DNA of 64,000 bases from Tyzzerella sp. (GCA_019415525.1 DXZA01000057.1:124001-188000), one strand, 5' to 3'. Positions 41,496 to 51,830 are shown, counted from the first letter of the stretch. Numbers and translations are program-made. Notes: generated from the letters alone by a model not told the origin.

Positions 41496-43943
41496 ATGAA
41501 ATATGCTAATGTAATTATAAATATAAACCATTCTGATGTTGACCGTATATTTGACTATGGTATACCTAAAGGCATAGAAAATATTGTAAAAGAAGGTATG
41601 AGAGTTATTGTTCCTTTTGGAAACTCAAATAAAAAAACTGAAGGGTATATTATTAATATTTCAGATAATACAGATGTACCTTCTGAAAAATTAAAAAATA
41701 TAATAAATATATGTGATAGCTTTCCTATATTTTCAAAAGAGATGATAGAACTTGCATTATGGATGAAGAAAAAATATTATACAACTCTTTCTGCTTGTTT
41801 AAAAACAATAATGCCTTCTGGAATAGGTATAAAAACATCGTGGCTTATAGTTTTAAATGATTATAATGAAAATATTGTTATTACAGATAAAGAAAAAGAA
41901 ATAGTTGATTTTTTAAAAGAAAATAATAATGTATCTTTAAAAAACGATATTGAAGAGTATTTTGGAAAAAATATAAATAATCATTTAAAATCTCTTAAAC
42001 AAAAAACTGTAATATCAATTCGTCAAAGTATTAAAGGACAAAATTATGAAAAAAATATAAGATATTTAAAACTTAACATAGATGAGTATTTTGAACAAAA
42101 ATATAATGAACTTTTAAAATATAAAAGAAATGAAAAACAAAAAGAAATAGTTGAGTTTTTAATGGATTATGATGAAATTAAAGTTTCAGAAATTAAAGAA
42201 GAGTTTGGTGATATAAATTCTACTTTAAAAACTCTTGAAAAAAAAGGTATTATAAAAATTTATAATAAGACAGAAAAAAGAGATATTTTTAATATTGAAA
42301 ATTATAATAAAACATATCCACCACAATTTACAGATGAACAAAAAAAAGCAGTTGAAACAATAGAAAATATAAGAAAGTCTGATAATAAAAAGCCTGTTCT
42401 TGTTTTTGGTGTTACAGGTAGTGGAAAAACAGAAATATATATGGCTATAATAGATAAAGTATTAAAAGAGGGTAAACAAGCTATTGTTCTTGTACCTGAA
42501 ATTTCACTTACACCGCAAATTGTAGGAAGATTTATATCACGTTTTGGTGAAAAAGTTTCTTATACTCATAGTCGTATGAATTTTGGAGAACGTTTTGACC
42601 AATGGAAAAAAGCAAGAGAAGGAGAAATTTCTGTAATGATAGGCCCTAGGTCTGCAATATTTACACCTTTTTCAAATTTGGGTGTAATAATAATTGATGA
42701 AGAACATGAAAATTCTTATAGATCAGAAACAACTCCTAAATATGATGCTGTTGAAACAGCAGTAAAATTATCTGAAATAACAAATTCTCTTGTTGTTATG
42801 GGAAGTGCTACACCAGATATATGTACTTATCATAAATGTATTAATGATGAGTATAATATTGTTGAACTTTCAGAAAGAGCAAATAATAGCAGTCTTCCTG
42901 ATGTTTATATAAAAGATATGAGATTAGAACTTGAAAATGGAAATCGTTCTATTTTTAGTGAAGATTTATATTATTCTATAAAAGAAAATTTGGAAAAAGG
43001 CCAGCAAACAATGCTTTTTATAAATAGAAGAGGTTTTTCAACATTTGTATCTTGTAGAAAGTGTGGTCATGTAATGATGTGTGATAATTGCAATGTATCA
43101 TACACATATCATTCATATTCTAATAGCCTTATGTGTCATTATTGTGGTAAAACAATAAAAAATCCTGATATTTGTCCAGAGTGTGGTTCTAAATATATAA
43201 AATATTTTGGTACAGGAACACAAAAGGTTGAGGAAGAAGTTAAAAAATATTTCCCTAATGCTAGAGTATTAAGAATGGATATGGATACTACAACAAAGAA
43301 AAATAGTCATGAAAAAATACTTGAAGCTTTTGGAAAGGGGGAAGCAGATATTCTTATAGGTACTCAAATGATAGCAAAAGGTCATGACTTTCCTAATGTA
43401 ACACTTGTTGGAATAGTTGCTGCTGATATTTCTTTAAATTCAAGTAGCTATAAATCATCTGAAAATACATTTCAGCTTATAACACAAGTTGCAGGACGAG
43501 CAGGAAGAAGTAATAAAAAAGGTAAAGTTTATATTCAAACATATAACCCTGAAAACTATGTTATAAAACTTTCTTCAAAACAAGATTATAAAGAGTTTTA
43601 TCATGAGGAAACAGCTATAAGAAGTATAATGGATTATCCGCCTTTTGGTAATTTCTTTAATATAATGATAAGTGGTGAAAATGAAAATGAAGTTATAAAT
43701 TCTGCTCAAAGGCTTAGTGATATTATGAAATATTTTAATAGAAAAAAAGACTTTTTAATACTTGGGCCTGTTCCTGCTGTTATATCTAAAATAAAAAATG
43801 AATATCGTTTTACAATTACAGTAAAATCTAAGGAAGAAGAACGACTTTGTAATTTTGTTTTATATTGTATAGATAAATTTAAAGAAAGAAATGGTAAAAC
43901 AGGAGTTTATATAAATATTGCAAAAAATACGGTTGTATTTTAA
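41496..43943 (+). CDS. priA: Primosomal replication restart helicase PriA
   Basis: PriA reloads the replisome at stalled forks. The 815-residue protein has the N-terminal DNA-binding domain (about 1-110), the Walker A site VFGVTGSGKTEIYM (about residues 303-316), IIIDEEHENSY (DExH), TATPDICTYHKC-like motif here as GSATPDI, and eight zinc-binding Cys in CRKCGHVMMCDNCNV...CHYCG...CPECG (residues 527-570). The ATG is 11 bases after GGGGAGGTG. It has its own upstream terminator and probably starts a new transcript. Confidence 0.95.
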   Translation: MKYANVIININHSDVDRIFDYGIPKGIENIVKEGMRVIVPFGNSNKKTEGYIINISDNTDVPSEKLKNIINICDSFPIFSKEMIELALWMKKKYYTTLSACLKTIMPSGIGIKTSWLIVLNDYNENIVITDKEKEIVDFLKENNNVSLKNDIEEYFGKNINNHLKSLKQKTVISIRQSIKGQNYEKNIRYLKLNIDEYFEQKYNELLKYKRNEKQKEIVEFLMDYDEIKVSEIKEEFGDINSTLKTLEKKGIIKIYNKTEKRDIFNIENYNKTYPPQFTDEQKKAVETIENIRKSDNKKPVLVFGVTGSGKTEIYMAIIDKVLKEGKQAIVLVPEISLTPQIVGRFISRFGEKVSYTHSRMNFGERFDQWKKAREGEISVMIGPRSAIFTPFSNLGVIIIDEEHENSYRSETTPKYDAVETAVKLSEITNSLVVMGSATPDICTYHKCINDEYNIVELSERANNSSLPDVYIKDMRLELENGNRSIFSEDLYYSIKENLEKGQQTMLFINRRGFSTFVSCRKCGHVMMCDNCNVSYTYHSYSNSLMCHYCGKTIKNPDICPECGSKYIKYFGTGTQKVEEEVKKYFPNARVLRMDMDTTTKKNSHEKILEAFGKGEADILIGTQMIAKGHDFPNVTLVGIVAADISLNSSSYKSSENTFQLITQVAGRAGRSNKKGKVYIQTYNPENYVIKLSSKQDYKEFYHEETAIRSIMDYPPFGNFFNIMISGENENEVINSAQRLSDIMKYFNRKKDFLILGPVPAVISKIKNEYRFTITVKSKEEERLCNFVLYCIDKFKERNGKTGVYINIAKNTVVF

Positions 43944-43947
43944 ATTG

Positions 43948-43976
43948 TTGTTTAAATTACTGTTTTATTGTATACT
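43948..43976 (+). promoter_or_regulatory. Sigma-A promoter of def-fmt
   Basis: TTGTTT (43948-43953), 17-base spacer, TATACT (43971-43976), about 46 bases before the def start. Confidence 0.5.
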
Positions 43977-44021
43977 GAATTACAGTTATAAATATTTTTA
44001 TTTTTTGGAGGAAATAATATT

Positions 44022-44477
44022 ATGGCAATAAGACAAATAAGAACTAATGGTGATGAGATACTTAGAAAAAAATCAAAAGAAGTAAAGGAAATTACACCTT
44101 CTGTAATTACACTTCTTGATGATATGGCAGAAACAATGTATGATGCAAATGGTGTTGGACTTGCAGCACCACAAGTTGGAGTACTTAAAAGAGTTGTTGT
44201 AATTGATATTGGTGAAGGACTTATTGAGCTTATAAATCCTGTTGTTGTTGAAACAAAAGGTTCTCAAATAGGTTCTGAAGGTTGTTTAAGTATACCTGGA
44301 GCTTGTGCTGATGTTGATAGACCTGAATATGTAAAAGTTGAGGCATTAAACAGAAATGGAGAAAAAATAGTTGTTGAAGGAACAGAACTTTTAGCTGTTG
44401 CTTTATGCCATGAAACAGACCATCTTGATGGTGTTCTCTATATAGATAAGGCTATCGGTGAAATAGAAGGAATGTAA
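44022..44477 (+). CDS. def: Peptide deformylase
   Basis: Def removes the formyl group from new proteins. The 151-residue metalloenzyme has the three motifs [10 protein letters not shown] (44-53), EGCLS with metal ligand Cys88, and HETDH (His130, His134, Glu131 catalytic). GGAGG precedes the ATG. It is followed 20 bases later by fmt, the formyl-adding partner. Confidence 0.97.
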   Translation: MAIRQIRTNGDEILRKKSKEVKEITPSVITLLDDMAETMYDANGVGLAAPQVGVLKRVVVIDIGEGLIELINPVVVETKGSQIGSEGCLSIPGACADVDRPEYVKVEALNRNGEKIVVEGTELLAVALCHETDHLDGVLYIDKAIGEIEGM

Positions 44478-44497
44478 TTTTTTGGAGGTAGCATTTT

Positions 44498-45430
44498 ATG
44501 AAAGTAATTTTTATGGGTACACCTGATTTTGCTGTACCTTGTCTTGATATGCTTGTAAAAGAAGGGCATGAAGTTTGCCTTGTTGTTACTCAGCCTGATA
44601 AACCAAAGGGAAGAGGTAAAAAAATGCTTTTTCCACCTGTAAAAGAAAAAGCTATTGAATATGGAATAGAAGTTTTTCAGCCTGTGAAAGTAAAAGAAGA
44701 AGAGGCAGTTGAAAAATTAAGAAGTTATAATGCAGATATTATTGTTGTTGTAGCCTTTGGTCAGATACTTCCTGAAAGTATTCTTAATATGCCTAAATAT
44801 GGCTGTGTAAATGTTCATGGTTCACTTCTTCCAAAATATAGAGGTGCTGCACCTATACAGTGGTCTGTAATAAACGGTGACACAAAAACAGGTGTAACAA
44901 CTATGTATATGGAAAAAGGTCTTGATACAGGAGATATGCTTTTAAAAGCTAAGTTTGACATAACTTCTGATGATACTTATGGTACAGTACATGATAAAAT
45001 GTGTGTAATTGGTGCTGATGTACTTAAAGAAACACTTGTTAAAATAGAAAATGGAACAATAGTAAGAGAAAAACAGGACGATGCTCTTTCAAATTATGCA
45101 CCTATGATTTCTAAAGAAACAGGTCATATTGACTGGAATAAAACATCTTTTGAAATAATAAATCTTATTAGAGGTCTTGACCCTGTTCCTGCTGCTTGGA
45201 CAGTTTATAATGAAGAAGTTCTTAAAATATGGAAAGCAGTTGAAATTGAGTGTGATAATACTACTGCTAAATGTGGAGAAATTGCAGATATAACAAAAAA
45301 AGGATTTGTTGTAAAAACTGGTGACGGTTTTGTTCTTGTTACTGAAATACAGGCAAGAGGTGGCAAAAGAATGTCTACAGATGCTTATATGAGAGGTCAT
45401 GCAGTTGAAAAAGGAATAGTTTTGGAATAA
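44498..45430 (+). CDS. fmt: Methionyl-tRNA formyltransferase
   Basis: Fmt formylates initiator Met-tRNA. The 310-residue protein begins MKVIFMGTPDFAVPCLDML and has HGSLLPKYRGAAPIQW (the catalytic His/Asn region) and a C-terminal beta-barrel (GEIADITKKGFVVKTGDG). GGAGGTAG precedes the ATG. def-fmt are an operon. Confidence 0.97.
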   Translation: MKVIFMGTPDFAVPCLDMLVKEGHEVCLVVTQPDKPKGRGKKMLFPPVKEKAIEYGIEVFQPVKVKEEEAVEKLRSYNADIIVVVAFGQILPESILNMPKYGCVNVHGSLLPKYRGAAPIQWSVINGDTKTGVTTMYMEKGLDTGDMLLKAKFDITSDDTYGTVHDKMCVIGADVLKETLVKIENGTIVREKQDDALSNYAPMISKETGHIDWNKTSFEIINLIRGLDPVPAAWTVYNEEVLKIWKAVEIECDNTTAKCGEIADITKKGFVVKTGDGFVLVTEIQARGGKRMSTDAYMRGHAVEKGIVLE

Positions 45431-45457
45431 ATAATATTTTCAGACTTAAAATAATAT

Positions 45458-45501
45458 AAAACGTACATGAGTTAAATTAATTTTATTGTAATGTATGTTT
45501 T
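45458..45501 (+). terminator. Possible terminator after fmt
   Basis: AAAACGTACAT (45458-45468) / ATGTATGTTTT (45491-45501): 11 bp with one G-T pair and a long 22-base loop. It ends close before the next gene's ribosome-binding site, so an attenuator is also possible. Confidence 0.4.
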
Positions 45502-45523
45502 AAAAAACAGGAGGTAAGATATT

Positions 45524-46234
45524 ATGTTTTATCCATATTCTTTTTCGTATTTTTATATTTTAATTCCGCCTATGATACTTGCTTTATATGCTCAGTCAAA
45601 GGTAGGAAGTACATTTAATAAATACTCTAGAGTATCAAATAGCAGAGGTTTTACTGGTGCTGATGTAGCAAGACAACTTCTTAATGCCTCAGGTATATAT
45701 GATGTAACTGTTGAAAGAGTAAGAGGAAATCTTACAGACCATTATGACCCAAGAACAAAAACATTAAGACTTTCTGACTCTGTTTATGGTAGTACATCTA
45801 TTGCCGCAATAGGTGTTGCAGCCCATGAAACAGGTCATGCTATACAGCATGATACAGGATATGCTTTTCTTAAACTTAGAAGTGCTATGGTACCTATAAC
45901 AAATATAGGTTCAAATCTTGCGATGCCACTTATATTTTTAGGTGTTTTAATAGGAGGAATGGCAGGTTCTTCTTTTGGTTATACAATAATACAGCTTGGA
46001 ATTGTTTTGTTTTCACTTGCTGTTGCTTTTTCACTTATAACACTTCCTGTTGAGTTTGATGCATCAAAACGTGCAATAGAAGCTCTTGGAATGTATAATT
46101 TTTTAAGTGAAGAAGAGTTAAAACCTGCAAAAAAAGTTCTTAGTGCTGCGGCTTTAACATATGTTGCTTCAGCAGCTGTTGCAATAGCCAACCTTTTAAG
46201 ACTTGTTCTTTTATTTGGTAGAAGAGATGACTAA
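45524..46234 (+). CDS. YugP-type membrane zinc metallopeptidase
   Basis: The 236-residue membrane protein has an N-terminal hydrophobic anchor, the zinc-binding HETGH (residues 101-105, in AAHETGHAIQHD), and three later hydrophobic segments (from about residue 125). This layout is the DUF2224/YugP (zinc metallopeptidase) family. Substrates are unknown. GGAGGTAAG precedes the ATG. It stands between fmt and rsmB, where some Clostridia place it. Confidence 0.92.
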   Translation: MFYPYSFSYFYILIPPMILALYAQSKVGSTFNKYSRVSNSRGFTGADVARQLLNASGIYDVTVERVRGNLTDHYDPRTKTLRLSDSVYGSTSIAAIGVAAHETGHAIQHDTGYAFLKLRSAMVPITNIGSNLAMPLIFLGVLIGGMAGSSFGYTIIQLGIVLFSLAVAFSLITLPVEFDASKRAIEALGMYNFLSEEELKPAKKVLSAAALTYVASAAVAIANLLRLVLLFGRRDD

Positions 46235-46246
46235 ATTTTAAAAATT

Positions 46247-46282
46247 ACGGCAGGGGTTTATATTTTCCCTGTCGTTTTTTTG
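46247..46282 (+). terminator. Rho-independent terminator after the zinc peptidase gene
   Basis: ACGGCAGGG (46247-46255) / CCCTGTCGT (46267-46275), with one G-T pair, followed by seven T. Confidence 0.9.
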
Positions 46283-46373
46283 TTTTATGACAAATAATAT
46301 AAAAATATTTGCGGTATTTGATTATTTAGTTTAATATAAGATGTGAATATATTTTGGAAAGGCTTGAAAAATA

Positions 46374-47717
46374 ATGATACAAATTAATCCAAGAGAGGTT
46401 GCCTGTGAAGGACTTTATAGAATATTTGAAGAACAGTCCTTTAATAATGTTGTTTTAAAATCTCTTTTAAAACAAAACGGTGCTATGCCTAAAAATGACA
46501 GAGCTTTTGTTACAGAAATAGTGAATGGAACATTAAGAAATATATATTATATTGATTATGTTATAAACCAGTTTTCAAAAACAAAAACAGAAAAAATGAA
46601 ACCTTGGCTTTTGGCAGTAATAAGAAGTGGTGTTTATCAAATAATATTTATGGATAAAGTGCCTAATTCTGCTGCTTGTAATGAGGCTGTAAAGCTTGCA
46701 AAACTTAGAGGTTATGGAAAACTTTCTGGCTTTGTAAACGGTGTTTTAAGAAATATAAGCAGAAGTATTGATGATATAAAATTACCGGATATAGGTACTC
46801 CCGAATATTTAAGTGTGAAATATTCTCATCCTTTATGGCTTATAAAAATGTGGCTTCATGAATATGAATATGATTTTGTTGAGAAACTTTGCGAAAGTAA
46901 CAATAAAGCTCCAGATGTTACAATAGCTGTAAACACACTTAAAACAGATAGAGAAAGTCTTAAAAAAGAACTTGAAAAAAGTGGTATTGTTGTTGAATAT
47001 GGAAAATATTATGAGAATGTACTTCATATTAAAAAGACAGCTGATATATCTTCATTAGAGGCTTTTAAAAATGGTCTTTTCCATATACAAGATGAAAGTT
47101 CTGTTACAGCGGTTAATGTTTTATCACCTAAAAAAGGTGAAAAGATACTTGATGTGTGTGCTGCACCTGGAGGAAAAAGCCTTCTTTGTGCAGAAATTAT
47201 GGAAAATGAAGGTGTTATATCATCAAGAGATATATATTTCCATAAAATAGAGCTTATAGAAGACTCGGCAAAAAGACTTGGTATTGATATTATAAAAGCA
47301 GAAGAAAAAGATGCTCTCAAGTTTTATGAAGATGATGAAAATAAATTTGATAAAGTTATAGTTGATGCACCTTGTTCAGGCTTTGGAATAATAAGAAAAA
47401 AACCAGATATAAAATTCAGAAGAACAGGTAACGATATTGATGAACTTATTAAAATACAAAGAGGAATACTTGAAAATGCCTCAAAGTATGTTAAAAAAGG
47501 TGGAGTATTAGTTTACAGTACTTGTACAATATGTAAAAAAGAAAATATTAAAAATGTTGAATGGTTTCTTGAAAACTTTGACTTTGAAGAATGTGATATA
47601 TCTTCTGAACTGCCTAAAGGTATAGAGCCACAAACAAAATGTTGTGTTTCTTTATATCCTAATGTAAATGGTACAGATGGTTTCTTTATAGCAAAGTTTG
47701 TAAGAAAGGAGAATTAA
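46374..47717 (+). CDS. rsmB: 16S rRNA (cytosine-967-C5)-methyltransferase
   Basis: RsmB (Sun) methylates C967 of 16S rRNA. The 447-residue protein has the N-terminal NusB-like domain (about 1-140; AVIRSGVYQIIFMDKVPNSAACNEAVKLAK) and the catalytic domain with CAAPGGKSL, DAPCSGFGIIRKKPDIKF and the release Cys in YSTCTICKKEN. GGAAAGG upstream is distant (11 bases). It is 3 bases before rlmN. Confidence 0.95.
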   Translation: MIQINPREVACEGLYRIFEEQSFNNVVLKSLLKQNGAMPKNDRAFVTEIVNGTLRNIYYIDYVINQFSKTKTEKMKPWLLAVIRSGVYQIIFMDKVPNSAACNEAVKLAKLRGYGKLSGFVNGVLRNISRSIDDIKLPDIGTPEYLSVKYSHPLWLIKMWLHEYEYDFVEKLCESNNKAPDVTIAVNTLKTDRESLKKELEKSGIVVEYGKYYENVLHIKKTADISSLEAFKNGLFHIQDESSVTAVNVLSPKKGEKILDVCAAPGGKSLLCAEIMENEGVISSRDIYFHKIELIEDSAKRLGIDIIKAEEKDALKFYEDDENKFDKVIVDAPCSGFGIIRKKPDIKFRRTGNDIDELIKIQRGILENASKYVKKGGVLVYSTCTICKKENIKNVEWFLENFDFEECDISSELPKGIEPQTKCCVSLYPNVNGTDGFFIAKFVRKEN

Positions 47718-47720
47718 ATA

Positions 47721-48761
47721 ATGGCAAGAGAAGATTTAAAATCTATGTCACTTGAAGAACTTCAAATGTTTATGGGAAGTATTGGAGAGGCAAAGTTTAG
47801 AGCAAAACAAATTTTTGAATGGATTCATAAAAAGCAAGCAGAAGATTTTGAAGAAATGACAAATATTTCAAAAAATCTTAGAGAAAAACTTTCAAATGAG
47901 GCTAAAATAAGCTTCGCAAAAATAGTTGAAAAACATGTGTCAAAACAGGACAATACTACAAAATACTTGTTTGCACTTGAGAATGATAATATAATAGAAA
48001 GTGTGCTTATGCGTTATAGTTATGGTAATGCAGTTTGTATTTCAACACAAGTTGGTTGTCGAATGGGTTGTACATTTTGTGCATCAACTCTTGATGGTGT
48101 TGAAAGAAATCTTACAGCAGGAGAAATGCTTTCACAGATTTATGAAATACAGAAAGATACAGGAGAAAGAGTTTCAAGTGTAGTTCTTATGGGTAGTGGA
48201 GAACCTCTTGATAACTATGATAACGTTTTAAAATTTATAAGACTTTTAAATGATAAAGATGGTCTTAATATTGGTCAAAGACATATTACACTTTCTACTT
48301 GTGGTCTTATAGAAAAAATGTATCGTCTTGCTGATGAGGGCCTTCAAATTACACTTGCAGTTTCGCTTCATGCACCAAATGACGAAATAAGAAATAGAAT
48401 AATGCCTATTTCAAGAAAGAATAATATGGAAAAACTTCTTGAGGCTTGTAAATATTATTCAGATACAACAAAACGTAGAATAACATTTGAATATGCTATG
48501 ATACATGGTGTAAATGATAGTATTGAATGTGCAAGAGAGCTTTCTGAAAAACTTAGAAATATGCTTTGTCATGTAAATCTTATACCTGTAAATGATGTTA
48601 AAGAAAGAAACTATAAAAAAAGTAGTGGAGAAACTGTTGAAAAATTTGCTGAGTTTTTAAATTCTAAAGGAATAGAAACAACAGTAAGACGAAAACTTGG
48701 AAGTGATATTAATGCTGCTTGTGGACAATTAAGAAAAGGCTATCTTGAAAGAAAGCAGTAA
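47721..48761 (+). CDS. rlmN: 23S rRNA/tRNA adenine-C2 methyltransferase RlmN
   Basis: RlmN methylates A2503 of 23S rRNA and A37 of some tRNAs. The 346-residue radical SAM protein has CxxxCxxC as GCRMGCTFCAST, VLMGSGEPLDNYD, and the second catalytic Cys in AACGQLR near the C-terminus (residues about 334-340). AAGGAG precedes the ATG; in the rsmB operon. Confidence 0.97.
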   Translation: MAREDLKSMSLEELQMFMGSIGEAKFRAKQIFEWIHKKQAEDFEEMTNISKNLREKLSNEAKISFAKIVEKHVSKQDNTTKYLFALENDNIIESVLMRYSYGNAVCISTQVGCRMGCTFCASTLDGVERNLTAGEMLSQIYEIQKDTGERVSSVVLMGSGEPLDNYDNVLKFIRLLNDKDGLNIGQRHITLSTCGLIEKMYRLADEGLQITLAVSLHAPNDEIRNRIMPISRKNNMEKLLEACKYYSDTTKRRITFEYAMIHGVNDSIECARELSEKLRNMLCHVNLIPVNDVKERNYKKSSGETVEKFAEFLNSKGIETTVRRKLGSDINAACGQLRKGYLERKQ

Positions 48762-48779
48762 TAAAAAGAAGGTGTTGCG

Positions 48780-49520
48780 ATGAAAAGCGTTTATAGAAGC
48801 GTTGTTGGGATGCGAAGAAAAAATAATGAAGATTATGTTTTTTGTTGTAATGAAGAATTTTCTGATTTATTTATAGTTGCAGATGGAATGGGTGGATGTA
48901 ATGGCGGAGAAATTGCAAGTTCAGAAGCTATAGAATCTTTTATACAAGATTTGAATAACAATATTGAAGATTATAAAGATGATGAAAATGTTCTTGACTC
49001 ACTTATTTCTGCAATACAATACAGTAATAAATATGTATATAATAAATCTTGTGAAAATCCAGAGCTTAAAGGTATGGGAACAACAATAGACGCTGTTGTA
49101 ATAAGAAAAGAAAAGCTTTTTGGAGTTCATGTAGGTGATAGTAGAATATATATTTTAAGAAATGGCAAACTTTATAGATTAACATCTGACCATTCATATG
49201 TTATGGAGCTTGTTAAATTAGGGCAAATAACTATGGAGGAGGCAGAAACACATCCTGCAAGAAACTTAATAACAAAAGCATTAGGTACAAAAGATAATTT
49301 AGAAGTTGATACTGTTATAGTAGAAGTTGAAGACAATGACATAATACTTTTATGTACTGATGGTCTTACAACTATGGTTAATGATGAAAGAATAGAAGAA
49401 ATTTTAAATTTTGATAAAAGCATAAATGAAAAAGCTGATATTCTTGTAAAAGAAGCTAATGATGCTGGTGGCTTAGATAATATTACACTTATTTTAGTAG
49501 AACAGGAGGTGGATGAATGA
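48780..49520 (+). CDS. prpC: PP2C-family protein phosphatase PrpC/Stp
   Basis: PrpC dephosphorylates proteins marked by PrkC. The 246-residue PPM phosphatase has RKNNEDYVF (metal-binding Asp), VADGMGGCNGGE, VGDSRIYI, LCTDGLTTMV and GGLDNITLI. It is followed by prkC with a 4-base overlap (ATGA), as in other Firmicutes. Confidence 0.96.
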   Translation: MKSVYRSVVGMRRKNNEDYVFCCNEEFSDLFIVADGMGGCNGGEIASSEAIESFIQDLNNNIEDYKDDENVLDSLISAIQYSNKYVYNKSCENPELKGMGTTIDAVVIRKEKLFGVHVGDSRIYILRNGKLYRLTSDHSYVMELVKLGQITMEEAETHPARNLITKALGTKDNLEVDTVIVEVEDNDIILLCTDGLTTMVNDERIEEILNFDKSINEKADILVKEANDAGGLDNITLILVEQEVDE

Positions 49521-51814
49521 TTTTAGCAAAAGGAACAATACTTAACGGAAGATATGAAATTCTTGAAAAACTTGGTTCAGGCGGAATGGCTATTGCTTAT
49601 TGTGGTCGTGATAAAATGCTTGATAGATTTGTTACTATAAAAGTTTTGAGAGAAGAATTTTCTTCTGATGAGGATTTTAAGGAAAAGTTTAAAATAGAAG
49701 CACGTTCTGCTGCTAGTCTTTCTCATCCAAATATAGTAAATGTTTATGATGTAGGAGAAGATAATGGTATAAGCTATATTGTAATGGAATATGTACATGG
49801 TGATACATTAAAAAAAGCAATTAAAGAAAAAGCTCCATTTGATGCAAAAACAATAGCAAATATATCATTACAAATGGCATCAGCTCTTTCAAATGCACAT
49901 AAAAATAATGTTGTCCATAGAGATATAAAGCCACAAAATATACTTATTGGTTCTGATGGTATAATAAAGGTTACAGACTTTGGTATAGCCAGAGCTGCAA
50001 CAGGAGCTACTGTTGAAACAGCTGCAAATGCTGTTGGTTCAGTTCATTATTTTTCACCAGAACAAGCAAGAGGTGGATATGTAGATGAAAAAAGCGATAT
50101 ATATTCACTAGGAATAACAATGTATGAAATGGCAACAGGAAGAGTGCCTTTTGACGGAGAAAATGCTGTTACAATAGCACTTAAACATATTGAAGATGAT
50201 TTGCCAGATATGCGTCAGTTTAATCCTAATCTTTCAAAAAATATAGAGTCTATAATAAAAAAAGCTACTATGAAACATAGTAGTGATAGATATTCTAATA
50301 TAGACCTTATGATAGAAGATATACTTAAAGTAAAAATAACAGAGGATAATGACAATAATACATATGTTGAGAAACAAAGTGAAGATAATGAAAATATACA
50401 GTTCGTTCCTACTGGAAGAAGAAAAAGTAGGATGGAACGAAGAAATGAAACTTTGGATAAACATATAGGTAAAATTAAAATATCAAAAGATACAGACGAT
50501 TTTGAGCCTGAATATGTGGAAGGTGACGATGTGAGACGTTCTAATGTAAATAATAAGAATAATAAAAATAATATGAGAAATAGCAAAAAATCTACATTAA
50601 GAAATAGTCCGAAAAGTAGAAAATCAAAAGAAGAAAAATATGATGATTATGATAAAGGACAAGAAAAGAAGGTTATTATAGCAGCTGTAATAACAGCACT
50701 TGTTATAATTGCAGGTATATCTTTTGCAGGATTTAAGTTCCTTGGTGGAGCTTTATTAGGTACAGGGGAAACAGTAACAATACCTTCATTTATAGGTATG
50801 AGCTTTGATGAAGCTGAAAAGAAAGCAAAAGAGCTTGGTATAGAGCTTGTTGAAAAAGGTGAAGATTATAGTAACTATGATGCAGGTATAATTTATGCTC
50901 AGAATGTTGAAGAAGGTAATTCTGTAAAAAAAGGTTCTGAAGTAGGAATAAAAGTAAGTCTTGGACTTGCAGAATATGATATGCCAGATGTTACAGGTAA
51001 AGATGAAAAAGATGCAGTAGAAGCTATAAGTGATGCTGTTGGAAAAGAGCCAGAAATAGTATATGAATTTGATAATGAAGTTGAAATAGGAAAAGTTATA
51101 AGTCAATCACCTTCAAAAGGAACAACAGTTACAGGAGATTCTGATATTAAAATTGTTGTAAGTAAAGGTGAGGAATTTAAGAAAGTTGCAGTTCCTAATC
51201 TTACAGGTAAGACAGAGTCAGAAGCCAAAAAACTTCTTGAGTCACAAGGTCTTATACTTGGTACAGTAACTAAAACTGAAAGCGAAAAAGTTGCAGAAGG
51301 TAAAGTAATAACTCAGACAATAGCAGCAGGTGATGAAGTTGCCAAAAATAGTGTTGTTAATATTGTTATAAGTACAGGTGCACCGGAAAAAGAAGAGCCG
51401 GAAAAAGAAGATAATAAAAATAATTCTGATAATGAAAATAATACAAGTTCAGAAACAACAAATAGTAATGAAAATACAAATAACAGCCAGAATACAAATA
51501 ATAATACAAATAGCAACACAAATAATACTACAAATAATAACACAAATACAGAAACACAGACTCCGCCTGCTGAAAGTGAGGCTACATCAACAAAGAATTT
51601 CCCAATATATCTTAAAGATGGCACTCAGTATGGGGATAATGTACATGTTAAAGTTGTAAAAACAGGTAGTGATGGAAGTGTAACAGTAATAAAAGATTCA
51701 ACACAGCCTGCTTCATCGTTCCCACAACAGATTTCTGTTACAGGTTCAGGAACAGCAACTATTGAATGTTATATTGATGGAAATCTTCTTTGGAGTGAAA
51801 ATGTTAGTTTTTAA
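49517..51814 (+). CDS. prkC: PASTA-domain serine/threonine kinase PrkC (Stk1)
   Basis: A membrane Ser/Thr kinase that senses muropeptides and controls growth, wall metabolism and germination. Of 765 residues: kinase 10-270 with GSGGMA loop (20-25), Lys42 (VTIK), HRD (134-136, Asp136), DFG (154-156); a Ser/Lys-rich juxtamembrane region; transmembrane helix about 384-410; three PASTA domains about 419-621; then an unusual Asn/Thr/Ser-rich linker (622-690) and a C-terminal beta-domain ending VSF. The linker and extra C-terminal domain are not present in the Bacillus protein. In the operon prpC-prkC-rsgA. Confidence 0.95.
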   Translation: MILAKGTILNGRYEILEKLGSGGMAIAYCGRDKMLDRFVTIKVLREEFSSDEDFKEKFKIEARSAASLSHPNIVNVYDVGEDNGISYIVMEYVHGDTLKKAIKEKAPFDAKTIANISLQMASALSNAHKNNVVHRDIKPQNILIGSDGIIKVTDFGIARAATGATVETAANAVGSVHYFSPEQARGGYVDEKSDIYSLGITMYEMATGRVPFDGENAVTIALKHIEDDLPDMRQFNPNLSKNIESIIKKATMKHSSDRYSNIDLMIEDILKVKITEDNDNNTYVEKQSEDNENIQFVPTGRRKSRMERRNETLDKHIGKIKISKDTDDFEPEYVEGDDVRRSNVNNKNNKNNMRNSKKSTLRNSPKSRKSKEEKYDDYDKGQEKKVIIAAVITALVIIAGISFAGFKFLGGALLGTGETVTIPSFIGMSFDEAEKKAKELGIELVEKGEDYSNYDAGIIYAQNVEEGNSVKKGSEVGIKVSLGLAEYDMPDVTGKDEKDAVEAISDAVGKEPEIVYEFDNEVEIGKVISQSPSKGTTVTGDSDIKIVVSKGEEFKKVAVPNLTGKTESEAKKLLESQGLILGTVTKTESEKVAEGKVITQTIAAGDEVAKNSVVNIVISTGAPEKEEPEKEDNKNNSDNENNTSSETTNSNENTNNSQNTNNNTNSNTNNTTNNNTNTETQTPPAESEATSTKNFPIYLKDGTQYGDNVHVKVVKTGSDGSVTVIKDSTQPASSFPQQISVTGSGTATIECYIDGNLLWSENVSF

Positions 51815-51830
51815 ATAGGGTGGAAATTAA

